A DNA stretch of 11,239 nucleotides from CAWUIO01 sp963922455. Lineage in GTDB: Bacteria; Bacteroidota; Bacteroidia; Cytophagales; Microscillaceae. This document shows, one piece after another, positions 1-5,614 of this stretch (its first letter is position 1; each line of letters opens with the position of its first letter). The stretch covers positions 1-11,239 of the forward strand of contig CAWUIO010000163.1 in assembly GCA_963922455.1 (NCBI GenBank). Direction: 5' to 3'. The position numbers were made by a program, and so were the translations under genes. The notes under the pieces are model-generated. The model saw only the letters and a program-made list of their open reading frames with translations. It did no database searches and had not been told where the DNA came from.

Positions 1-193
1 AAGCTTTATTTTTTGCGCCTTTACAAGCTTTAGCCTAACTTAAGTATACATACCGTCCCAAAAGCTCCTAGGATAGCTGATTTTTTAAAAAAATAGCATC
101 AAAACTGGAGACCATTTTTTTAATCTTTTGAGCAGCCTAGGCTTATACCCTCAGTATATGCCGCATATAAATTTTGTGCTTGGCCAGGCGCGG
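1..193. other. Left-edge intergenic region, no gene seen
   Basis: AT-rich sequence downstream of the minus-strand nuclease gene, with no supportable reading frame. It contains a repeated AAGCTTTA (1-8 and 25-32), a T6/A7 imperfect inverted repeat (76-97) and a 10-bp palindrome AGCCTAGGCT (134-143). None is a clear terminator for the nuclease gene, because no GC-rich stem followed by a T-run is seen on the minus strand just after its stop codon. Confidence 0.5.
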
Positions 194-847
194 CTAGCCA
201 AAGGAGCCATGTTGCTTACGAAACTGGCGATAGTTCCGGGACCGCAAATAACGGTTCCGTAATTCATCTCTTGATAGGTAGATAGACCATATTCTTCTTT
301 TTCTGCGTTTTACTTTTCTCTCGAGTTTTTTAAAGAAGGCATCGTGCCGGGTATTGGGAGGATAACTCCGGGCAAAGGCATAGCCTTTGCGTACCAAGGT
401 GGCATTAAAAAACTCGCCATTGCCCAGATAGACATACGCTAGATACCTGCCAAAGGAGTCCACAAGTTGGCGGTCGAACAAAAGTATGACGCGTTTACCA
501 GGCGCCAAACGTTTGCGGGTGTAAGCCGTAGCTTCCTTCCCGTAAGGCATGACATCCTGATAAAGTGAGCGTAAGCTTTCTGGAGTGTCTACCCCAATCA
601 AACGGATTTTGTACCGTCTTCCCTTTTTCCGGCCCACGATCAGGGTATCCCCATCGGCACAGCGGATGATTCGGGTAATTTTACCCCAAAAGGGGTTTAG
701 GGCCATGAGGTAGAGGATGAAGATTCGGATGGACTGAAATAATAACCTTAAAAGGAACAGCCCTGCCATAGCCATCAAGAGCAGCGGTAAATCTATTTTT
801 TCGGGCAATGAAATGGAGAATTCTTGTATCCAATTCCAAGGTGACAT
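194..847 (-). CDS. Membrane-anchored thermonuclease (SNase-like)
   Basis: Predicted Ca2+-dependent sugar-nonspecific nuclease of the staphylococcal nuclease fold, 217 aa. A hydrophobic stretch at residues 20-50 is probably a transmembrane anchor or uncleaved signal; the OB-fold nuclease domain follows (about 55-190). All catalytic positions of the S. aureus enzyme can be matched: D67 (D21, in ADGDT), R82 (R35, in IRLIGVDTPE), D87/T88/E90 (D40/T41/E43) and R134 (R87, in DSFGRYLAYVY). The NTRH and IWS motifs near the end of the fold are also present. The C-terminus (177-217) is rich in Arg/Lys and may bind nucleic acid. The ATG at 847 is the only start giving the full anchor. The nuclease domain most likely faces the periplasm, which is inferred from family habit. 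It is divergent from the exchanger gene. Roles in DNA degradation or uptake of nucleotides are possible but not shown. Confidence 0.9.
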   Translation of the reverse strand: MSPWNWIQEFSISLPEKIDLPLLLMAMAGLFLLRLLFQSIRIFILYLMALNPFWGKITRIIRCADGDTLIVGRKKGRRYKIRLIGVDTPESLRSLYQDVMPYGKEATAYTRKRLAPGKRVILLFDRQLVDSFGRYLAYVYLGNGEFFNATLVRKGYAFARSYPPNTRHDAFFKKLERKVKRRKRRIWSIYLSRDELRNRYLRSRNYRQFRKQHGSFG

Positions 848-891
848 AATGCGATCAAAATTTTTTTTAGGGTGTCGCTCGCAATATAGTT

Positions 892-899
892 TATTTTTG
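892..899 (+). promoter_or_regulatory. Possible Bacteroidota -7 element (TATTTTTG)
   Basis: TATTTTTG is a perfect match to the TAnnTTTG -7 consensus of the primary sigma factor in Bacteroidota. No TTTG is found about 20 nt upstream (TTAG lies there instead), so only half of the promoter is seen. It would read toward the exchanger gene about 300 bp downstream. Such 8-mers arise by chance in AT-rich DNA. Confidence 0.25.
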
Positions 900-900
900 T

Positions 901-926
901 AGCAATTGCTAATATAAAATTAGCAA
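901..926. promoter_or_regulatory. Palindrome cluster, possible operator
   Basis: AGCAATTGCT (901-910) is a perfect 10-bp palindrome. Its right half overlaps an 8-bp perfect inverted repeat, TTGCTAAT (906-913) / ATTAGCAA (919-926), with a 5-nt spacer. Together they give three AGCAA half-sites (901-905, 906-910 reversed, 922-926) immediately after a TATTTTTG element. The position between divergent genes suits an operator. The cognate regulator is unknown. Confidence 0.35.
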
Positions 927-1213
927 AATAAATTCTTCAATTTCACGGTGATTTTTGTCTTGATCTTCAAATTTTTTAAGAATTTTACACTTGCATCTTC
1001 TTGAAAGTATGGAGAATTATATTTCCCATAAAAATAACCGGCTCATTTTGAAAACATTTACTAGTTTAACCGTATCAATAGAAGATGTAAAGCGGCATAG
1101 ATTTCCGTCACTTCTAAAGGCTGAGTGGATTATGAAAATTGGAAATAGCTGCGGGAAAGATTTTTGGTCACAAATTTGCAGTCAAGCCTTATAAGTTCTC
1201 AACACAGATTAGC

Positions 1214-2329
1214 ATGTCAGTTTGGCTAGCCATTTTTATAATTATATTGTCTTTTTATATAATGTCTGAAGTTGTTGATAAACACTTTATCAAGAGTTTA
1301 GACAATATAGCCCACTGGCTTAAAATGCCCCCCAGCGTAGCTGGAGCTACTTTACTGGCCCTAGGGACCAGTGCCCCCGAAATTTCTACCGCCTTGATTG
1401 CTTTGTTTCTCGAAGAAGCCAACCCGGCCACCGGTATTGGGACTATTGTTGGTTCTGCTATATTTCAAATCTTGGTGGTGATTGGGTTTTCGGCGGTGGT
1501 ACGTACGAGTGTTTTGAACTGGCGCCCGATCATGCGAGATAGCTTGTTTTACGCCTTTTCCATATTACTATTGATATGGGTAATCCATGATGACAAGATT
1601 ACGCTCATAGAAGCCTACACCTTTGTAGGGTGTTATGTGTTGTATTTAATTATTATGGTATTCTGGGCCCGTTATATCACCGAAGAAAGTCCTGAAGGTG
1701 AATTTAGCGAAGATGTACCCCCGCACCTCTCGGCCGTAGAGAAGCAAGTAGAGCGTAGCAATGGGCGCAATAATCCCTTTTTGGTTTTGAAACGAACCAT
1801 CAACTACCCCATAGATTTAATCTTAAACCTGATACCGGATGTAGAGAAGAAACCCTCTTGGACAATTCCGGTATTTCTAATATCCCTTTTGGTCATTGGC
1901 TATGCTTGTTATTTTCTGGTGATAGCCGCCGAAGCCTTTGCTGCCATCCTTAATATTCCTCCGGCCATTGTAGCCCTTACCATTTTGGCCGGAGGGAGCT
2001 CTATCCCAGAAATGATCTCCTCGGCCATTGTATCCCGGCAAGGGAGGGGAGATATGGCCATAGCCAACGCTATTGGGAGTAATATTTTTGACATCCTGAT
2101 GAGTTTGGGTTTACCCGTCCTAATCTTTATCCTCGTAAAGGGCAAAGATTTAGAAGGTCTGGGGGGCCAAGGGATCGGTTCTTCGGTCATGCTTTTATTT
2201 AGCTCACTGGCCTTGGTAGTAGGCTTACTGGCTATCTTACGCTTTAGGGCCACCAAAGCCTTCGGCTTCTTTCTGATTGGCCTATATGTACTCTATGTTA
2301 TGGCAGCCTACTCCGGATGGATCTATTAA
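1214..2329 (+). CDS. Na+/Ca2+ exchanger, NCKX-like (CaCA family)
   Basis: Inner-membrane cation antiporter, 371 aa from the chosen start, with about 10-11 hydrophobic segments and the two inverted alpha-repeats of the CaCA superfamily. Alpha-1 (about 44-91) has GTSAPE (E56) and GTIVGSAIFQ. Alpha-2 (about 255-300) has GGSSIPE (E266), then QGRGDMA and GSNIFD (D293). E56, E266 and D293 correspond by motif to E188, D548 and D575 of animal NCKX2; D575 is the residue linked to K+ dependence. A hydrophilic, partly acidic loop (about 153-200) separates the halves. The expected role is Ca2+ extrusion driven by Na+ (and perhaps K+) gradients. The start ATG at 1214 begins directly with the first membrane helix; an in-frame ATG at 1139 would add 25 non-hydrophobic residues and is less likely. 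No Shine-Dalgarno is seen. Confidence 0.9.
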   Translation: MSVWLAIFIIILSFYIMSEVVDKHFIKSLDNIAHWLKMPPSVAGATLLALGTSAPEISTALIALFLEEANPATGIGTIVGSAIFQILVVIGFSAVVRTSVLNWRPIMRDSLFYAFSILLLIWVIHDDKITLIEAYTFVGCYVLYLIIMVFWARYITEESPEGEFSEDVPPHLSAVEKQVERSNGRNNPFLVLKRTINYPIDLILNLIPDVEKKPSWTIPVFLISLLVIGYACYFLVIAAEAFAAILNIPPAIVALTILAGGSSIPEMISSAIVSRQGRGDMAIANAIGSNIFDILMSLGLPVLIFILVKGKDLEGLGGQGIGSSVMLLFSSLALVVGLLAILRFRATKAFGFFLIGLYVLYVMAAYSGWIY

Positions 2330-2438
2330 TCTAAAAAGCCCTCGGTTCTGAGGCAAATTGCAACCTTTTATACTTTCAAAGCTTTCTGACACTTGAGGAA
2401 ACCTTGGCATTTTTGCTATTGGCCATCCATTTAAGAGG

Positions 2439-2468
2439 TCAAATAAAGTATGACCAAACTTTATTTGA
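2439..2468. repeat. Perfect 11-bp inverted repeat
   Basis: TCAAATAAAGT (2439-2449) pairs perfectly with ACTTTATTTGA (2458-2468) across the 8-nt spacer ATGACCAA. It lies about 100 bp upstream of the 97-aa gene. There is no GC-rich stem and no T-run typical of a terminator, so an operator or mRNA leader hairpin is the more likely use. Its last 5 bases are shared with the next palindrome. Confidence 0.6.
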
Positions 2469-2488
2469 TAAAAATAATTTTTATCAAA
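2464..2488. repeat. Perfect 25-bp palindrome (12-bp arms)
   Basis: TTTGATAAAAAT (2464-2475) and ATTTTTATCAAA (2477-2488) are perfect reverse complements around a single central A (2476). This is a likely protein-binding palindrome because a 1-nt loop is poor for an RNA hairpin. It shares TTTGA (2464-2468) with the right arm of the preceding inverted repeat, so both structures cannot form fully at once. It sits 80 bp upstream of the 97-aa gene. Confidence 0.6.
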
Positions 2489-2567
2489 ATAGTGAAATTA
2501 TTTATTAAAAATATGCAACAAACTTGCTCGCTTTTACGTTAAAGATTAAAACAACTTCCGTCCTATT

Positions 2568-2861
2568 ATGAACTACGAAATTCAAATATTTGCCAAGGAT
2601 CGGACTAAAATCATCCGGTTCTCGGAAAGTGATCAGGGTACTAACCTGGAAAAGCAAAATGCCTGGGAAGATTTTTATTACGCCATGGGTTCGGTAATTG
2701 ACGACTCGGCGGATAAATTTCGAGAAAATAATACGCTGATTGCTCGCTTAAATGCTCAAACTATCTCTTTTGATGAAGTCGTGGACGTGATGTGTGAAGA
2801 TTTGAGTACGGAGCAAACCCAATTCCTTACCGAAGAAAGGGAAGTTTCGGTCATTTTGTAA
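2568..2861 (+). CDS. Small acidic protein of unknown function
   Basis: A 97-aa product that I do not recognise. It is strongly acidic (20 Asp/Glu against 9 Lys/Arg), with no signal peptide, membrane segment or metal-binding motif, so a cytoplasmic protein is expected. The first 18 residues look like a beta-hairpin (alternating hydrophobics, YEIQIFAKDRTKIIRF). The rest is probably helical. It is considered real because it starts with ATG, has a dedicated intrinsic terminator 23 bp after its stop, and has conspicuous palindromic DNA upstream. It appears to be a single-gene transcription unit. Its small size and acidity would fit a partner or inhibitor protein, but nothing in the sequence shows this. 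Confidence 0.7.
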   Translation: MNYEIQIFAKDRTKIIRFSESDQGTNLEKQNAWEDFYYAMGSVIDDSADKFRENNTLIARLNAQTISFDEVVDVMCEDLSTEQTQFLTEEREVSVIL

Positions 2862-2883
2862 GAATTTATCTTATTCCATTTAT

Positions 2884-2911
2884 AAAAAGCCTGACCTTCC
2901 AGGCTTTTTTT
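2884..2911 (+). terminator. Strong intrinsic terminator of the 97-aa gene
   Basis: AAAAAGCCTG (2884-2893) and CAGGCTTTTT (2900-2909) form a perfect 10-bp stem with a 6-nt loop (ACCTTC), ending in a run of seven T (2905-2911). Because the stem has an A-run on its left side, it could also act on minus-strand transcripts. Confidence 0.85.
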
Positions 2912-2954
2912 ATATTCTCCCCGGGGTAAGAGCCTGTGTTTTTTAGATAAAGGC

Positions 2955-2992
2955 CCGCTCTAAGCAGTGAATCCGGCTGAGGGATAGAGCGG
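2955..2992 (+). ncRNA. Stem-loop at the left edge of repeat copy A
   Basis: CCGCTCTA (2955-2962) and TAGAGCGG (2985-2992) are perfect 8-bp complements enclosing a 22-nt loop. The right arm belongs to the conserved GGGATAGAGC core shared with copy B. The left arm is not matched in copy B, so the stem may be specific to this copy. Whether it is transcribed is unknown. Confidence 0.3.
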
Positions 2993-3060
2993 CATGTCTG
3001 AGCTCGTGTGGGCCCTGTGGGGAATGGCAGCGAGTAGCGAAAGCCCGACCCCTCCCCGCC
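2975..3060 (+). repeat. GC-rich dispersed intergenic repeat, copy A
   Basis: This segment matches the minus strand of about 10981-11058. Shared blocks appear in the same order: GGGATAGAGC (2981-2990), TGTCTGAGC (2996-3004) and GCGAGT-A/G-GCGAAAGCCCG (about 3030-3047). By hand alignment the first 29 bases match at 23 positions and the last 26 at 22; the middle is more diverged and has a small length difference. No coding frame is conserved. The element is non-coding and probably part of a genome-wide intergenic repeat family; its nature (REP/MITE-like or RNA) is not decided here. Confidence 0.65.
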
Positions 3061-3246
3061 ACTTTGTTCCCAAGTTAAGCCGCTTTTTTTCTTTAGGGAG
3101 GGGGCAGCCCCAAAAAATTCAATCATTCTTCCAAGCCTACCCAAAAAGCTTACCTAGCAAGAATTAAGAAAATTAAATCTTGACCATAGCTCCCTCTTTT
3201 CGTAAATGTAGGTACGAACCACTGTGCTTAAGGCAAAGAATGTAAA

Positions 3247-3528
3247 ATGAAGAATATCACAAATTTTTTTTTAAGTAAGAGGCCAACTACCCTCAAACAG
3301 GTGGATGTATTATCCTTGAAGACCGATGATATTTGCTTTTTGGCAAGACCCTATCCATACGTTGTGTCTGATGCTGGAATGACATTTCGCGGAGTAAGGT
3401 ATGTGGAGTTGAAAAATCTCAAAACCGGTAAGGGGCATCTTTTTACCTCCAATTATTTGGTCGGGATCAAAAAAGAGGAGGGGATGGTTTATGAGCCCGA
3501 TGGCTCCCTCAAGAACCCTAGGGAGTAG
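3247..3528 (+). CDS. Small basic protein of unknown function
   Basis: A 93-aa product not recognised as a known family. It is mildly basic (15 Lys/Arg, 10 Asp/Glu) with no signal peptide or membrane segment. The body (about 17-75) has alternating hydrophobic and polar residues and several Gly/Asn turns (DDICFLARPYPYV, RGVRYVELKN, GHLFTSNYLVGI), suggesting a small beta-barrel or SH3-like fold; this is inference only. The start ATG at 3247 has no Shine-Dalgarno. Codons 6-9 cross a run of nine T (3264-3272). The last 11 bp overlap the end of the convergent sulfotransferase gene, so the two transcripts would be complementary at their 3' ends. Confidence 0.6.
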   Translation: MKNITNFFLSKRPTTLKQVDVLSLKTDDICFLARPYPYVVSDAGMTFRGVRYVELKNLKTGKGHLFTSNYLVGIKKEEGMVYEPDGSLKNPRE

Positions 3529-4666
3529 CGGCCTTTTCTACAATGTTGAGCCCTGGGGGAAGGGTATAATTCCAGGCTTTCAGGGTAAAATCCCAGCGTT
3601 TTTGCACCGCTTCTAGTTCGCTGCGCGAAATGGTATAGGTGTTTTTTTTATAATGGGCCTGGGCCTCCAGATAGTTTTGCATGGCTTCCCGGGCTTGGGG
3701 CCAATTGGCTAAGGCAAATTTTTGATAAAGCAATTCCATTTGTTCAAGGGCTTGGTTCTCAAAGTTTTCAAACGGTATTTCTAGGAATTGATTGGCGGGA
3801 ATGAGCGACTTGTCTTCAAAAAAAGCCCGGTACATCCATTCATATACATCCAGAATCATATGGCAGATCTCCTGTTCTGTGATTTCTTGAAACTGTAAAG
3901 TGGGCATAAGACTCAAGAAAAATTTCTTAGTGGAGAGGTAGACCACAATCGGGTTGCGATATATATGGATAAAACGCGCTTGAGGAAAGAGCTGCATTAA
4001 CTGGGGTATGCGGGCCGTATTGACTGGATTTTTTAGGATAGCGTGTTGCCCACCCGTATTGATATGGGCTTTTTGGATGAGTTGTACGTAATGCTTTTGC
4101 CAACTTGCCATCATTTTCTCATCGGCGCCTTCAAAACGGACATACTTACGGTAGTACTCAGCATAGAGTTTAGGAAAGTGAAAGAAGTGGTAATAACAAA
4201 AGGGATGCAGATTGCCCAGGGCAAATTCATCCTCTTGAGGAAAATCTACCGATAAGCGTACATTATCACTGGGCCTTTTGTCGGGCATTACCGCCCGCAT
4301 GAAGTTTTTGAATAACCATTTATGGCTGAGATGGTGAGGAAAGAGAGAATGAAAGGTGGTGACATACGCGGCTTGAGGATCTTGACAGAGCACATTATGC
4401 AGATGGGTCGTACCGCTGCGCCAGTGACCTAAAATAAACAGAGGGGGCTGGGCAAATTGAAATTTTTTCAGTTTACCCGCAAAGCGCAATTTTTCATGCC
4501 AACGAAAAGGGCTGGCCAAGGCAATAATCAGGGCTGTGATCGCAATCTTAGAATAGTAGGGTGATTCTACCGGTTTACCTTTTAAGACCTGATAATAATT
4601 ATGGAGAGAAGTACCTGCCAGGGTGGAAATATTAGGCAGTTGGAATCCTTTATTGGATTGCGTCAT
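3518..4666 (-). CDS. PAPS-dependent sulfotransferase family protein
   Basis: Predicted sulfotransferase (Sulfotransfer_3 type), 382 aa, transferring a sulfuryl group from PAPS to an unknown acceptor. The 5'-phosphosulfate loop is seen at residues 79-87 (LGHWRSGTT). The 3'-phosphate site is seen as IYRNP (R237-N238-P239) with S245 following. The PQEDEFAL motif at 143-150, frequent in this family, is present. A hydrophobic stretch (40-53) before the catalytic core may attach the protein to the membrane. The start ATG at 4666 has a promoter-like sequence 31 nt upstream. There is no neighbouring PAPS synthesis (cysDNC) or glycan/lipid gene to hint at the acceptor. A lipid, glycan or small-molecule substrate is all that can be said. 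The gene is convergent with the 93-aa gene and overlaps it by 11 bp. Confidence 0.85.
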   Translation of the reverse strand: MTQSNKGFQLPNISTLAGTSLHNYYQVLKGKPVESPYYSKIAITALIIALASPFRWHEKLRFAGKLKKFQFAQPPLFILGHWRSGTTHLHNVLCQDPQAAYVTTFHSLFPHHLSHKWLFKNFMRAVMPDKRPSDNVRLSVDFPQEDEFALGNLHPFCYYHFFHFPKLYAEYYRKYVRFEGADEKMMASWQKHYVQLIQKAHINTGGQHAILKNPVNTARIPQLMQLFPQARFIHIYRNPIVVYLSTKKFFLSLMPTLQFQEITEQEICHMILDVYEWMYRAFFEDKSLIPANQFLEIPFENFENQALEQMELLYQKFALANWPQAREAMQNYLEAQAHYKKNTYTISRSELEAVQKRWDFTLKAWNYTLPPGLNIVEKAATP

Positions 4667-4797
4667 AAATAAAGCGCTAAATCTTCAATCAAAATTGAAA
4701 ACTATAAAGCATTAGGCAGGATCACAAACCTTTTTTAGGTAGATCTAGGATTCGCCCCCTGGCCACAAGCCAGAGGACGGAAAAGGAGGGTGACTGC
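4667..4797. other. Spacer between AlbA_2 gene and sulfotransferase gene
   Basis: 131 bp between two minus-strand genes. It contains a 5-bp hairpin, CTGGC (4759-4763) / GCCAG (4769-4773), without a T-run. A 6-bp inverted repeat TTCAAT (4684-4689) / ATTGAA (4694-4699) overlaps the putative -7 element of the sulfotransferase promoter. The presence of a promoter suggests that the sulfotransferase is not simply co-transcribed with the AlbA_2 gene. Confidence 0.4.
4697..4728 (-). promoter_or_regulatory. Putative Bacteroidota-type promoter of the sulfotransferase
   Basis: On the minus strand, TTTG (4728-4725) and TAGTTTTC (4704-4697) are separated by exactly 20 nt. The second element matches TAnnTTTG in all fixed positions except the last. 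The arrangement and spacing fit the -33/-7 pattern of Bacteroidota primary-sigma promoters, and the ATG lies about 30 nt downstream. The inverted repeat overlapping the -7 element could be an operator. Confidence 0.4.
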
Positions 4798-5466
4798 TTA
4801 GTATAAAGAGCTAGCTTGCGGCTCCCGAAACTCAAAGAAGTCTCGCATCAGATTGGGTTTGATTTGTAAGACTTTGGCTAAGACGAGCAAAACCAAAGTG
4901 CGCGAAGCTACTTTTCGGGGAATTTTAGCAGTACGTGAAAACTCATCTACGGTAATAGATTGGTTGTTTTCCAAATATTGCATTAAGATGCGCTCCTTTT
5001 CCCCGAAAGTAAACTTGATATTTTTATCTCGTTTTTTCCCCTTTAAGATTTGCTTCATTTCCGGACTGGCTTTGAGGCTTTTGTCATCAATCCGGATGTA
5101 GGCTTGGCCTTTACGGATATTAGGGTTTTCGATATAATAGTGGACGTGCTCGCTGGAAGGTATACTAAAAATAAGTACTTCTCTATCCGAATCCGTACCT
5201 AAACTCACCCGGTCCATGCTGTATTCTAATACGGGATGGCAATGTTTTTCCAGGGCCCTTACGAGGGCAAATTCGTCTTCATTGGCATCTTTGAGGCCTC
5301 GTATTTCTTTGTCATCATTTATACCGATGAGCAAGAGCCCACCTTCTGAGTTGGCGAAAGCGATAGCTTCCCGGACAATTTTCTCGGGGTGATTAGCGCG
5401 GAGCTTAAATTCTATGTGTTGACCTTCTCCGCGGCGGACGATTTTTTTGAGCTCTCGATAGTCCAT
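4798..5466 (-). CDS. AlbA_2 (Schlafen-type) domain protein, putative regulator
   Basis: 222-aa cytoplasmic protein. The N-terminal AlbA_2 domain spans about residues 5-140. It shows the EFK motif (E19-K21), the helix KIVREAIAFANSEGG (29-43), the strand LLLIGINDD (44-52) and the YIRIDD strand near the end (123-128). A basic linker (142-149) leads to a probable winged helix (about 152-215). AlbA_2 domains were first described as putative DNA-binding and ATP-binding; in Schlafen relatives similar domains have nuclease activity, so the biochemical role is uncertain. AlbA_2 plus winged-helix proteins in bacteria are usually annotated as transcriptional regulators. The start ATG at 5466 begins the domain cleanly. 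No partner toxin, phage or defence gene lies alongside, so a general regulator is the more cautious reading. Confidence 0.8.
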   Translation of the reverse strand: MDYRELKKIVRRGEGQHIEFKLRANHPEKIVREAIAFANSEGGLLLIGINDDKEIRGLKDANEDEFALVRALEKHCHPVLEYSMDRVSLGTDSDREVLIFSIPSSEHVHYYIENPNIRKGQAYIRIDDKSLKASPEMKQILKGKKRDKNIKFTFGEKERILMQYLENNQSITVDEFSRTAKIPRKVASRTLVLLVLAKVLQIKPNLMRDFFEFREPQASSLY

Positions 5467-5614
5467 TTTTCTTTCGGTTTAATTGATAACAAATTTTACA
5501 GCGCAGAAATTACCCTCATAAGGTAATTCCTTGCTTACTAGGATTGGAAAGACTCGTCGGTTTGCTGGAAGTATATTTTGGGAAATGCCCCCAGATACGT
5601 TTATCTGGGATCCA
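5467..5614. other. Spacer between M14 peptidase and AlbA_2 genes
   Basis: 148 bp upstream of the AlbA_2 gene and downstream of the peptidase gene, both on the minus strand. It holds a hairpin (5590-5609) near the peptidase stop and a 7-bp inverted repeat AATTACC (5508-5514) / GGTAATT (5522-5528), 42-62 nt upstream of the AlbA_2 start codon. The latter could be an autoregulatory operator, which is a guess from position. Confidence 0.4.
5590..5609 (-). terminator. Hairpin just after the M14 peptidase stop
   Basis: CCCAGATA (5590-5597) and TATCTGGG (5602-5609) form a perfect 8-bp stem with a 4-nt loop. On the minus strand it starts 5 nt after the TAA stop of the peptidase gene. It is followed by GGGCATTTCC rather than a T-run, so it may be a processing or stabilising hairpin rather than a true intrinsic terminator. 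Confidence 0.4.

Larger units (their letters stand above)
850..1213. other. Divergent intergenic region, nuclease / exchanger
   Basis: A 364-bp AT-rich spacer between two divergent genes. The left part holds a palindrome cluster (901-926) and a perfect TAnnTTTG element (892-899). The right part (about 991-1194) contains a 67-codon frame starting with TTG that resembles no family I recognise. It overlaps an upstream extension of the exchanger frame in another phase, and I do not call it a gene. If the 892 element is a real promoter, the exchanger mRNA has a 5' leader of about 300 nt. Confidence 0.5.
2330..2567. other. Intergenic region with overlapping palindromes
   Basis: A 238-bp spacer between the exchanger gene and the 97-aa gene. 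The first part has only a weak hairpin (GCCCTC...GAGGC, 2338-2354) without a following T-run, so no clear terminator for the exchanger. From 2439 on it becomes very AT-rich and contains two overlapping perfect inverted repeats, listed separately. Confidence 0.5.
2912..3246. other. Non-coding region holding repeat copy A
   Basis: 335 bp between the terminator and the 93-aa gene. It changes abruptly from AT-rich to GC-rich at about 2950-3065, where repeat copy A lies, and returns to AT-rich after 3105. A 92-codon minus-strand frame spans it but has a Pro/Gly/Ser-rich composition typical of translated GC-rich repeats and is not called a gene. No tRNA or known small RNA is recognised. Confidence 0.5.

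Noticed and set aside
179..201. TTGGC...GCCAA hairpin at the end of the nuclease gene as terminator
   Set aside because: It overlaps the stop codon, the stem is short and a T-run is missing.
991..1194. 67-codon plus-strand frame starting with TTG upstream of the exchanger
   Set aside because: No recognisable family, a rare start codon, overlap with an alternative-frame extension of the exchanger, and an AT-rich spacer composition. It could be a leader peptide, but nothing supports it.
1139..1213. 25-residue N-terminal extension of the exchanger from the ATG at 1139
   Set aside because: The extra residues are not hydrophobic or family-like, whereas the ATG at 1214 starts directly at the first membrane helix.
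2866..3144. 92-codon minus-strand frame over the GC-rich region
   Set aside because: It spans a terminator and repeat copy A. Composition is that of translated repeat DNA, and the matching region of copy B has no equivalent frame.
4759..4773. CTGGC/GCCAG hairpin as terminator of the AlbA_2 gene
   Set aside because: Only 5 bp, and no T-run on the minus strand after it.
4798..5466. AlbA_2 gene as part of a phage-defence island
   Set aside because: Neighbours are a sulfotransferase and a peptidase; no helicase, nuclease, toxin or integrase is linked to it.
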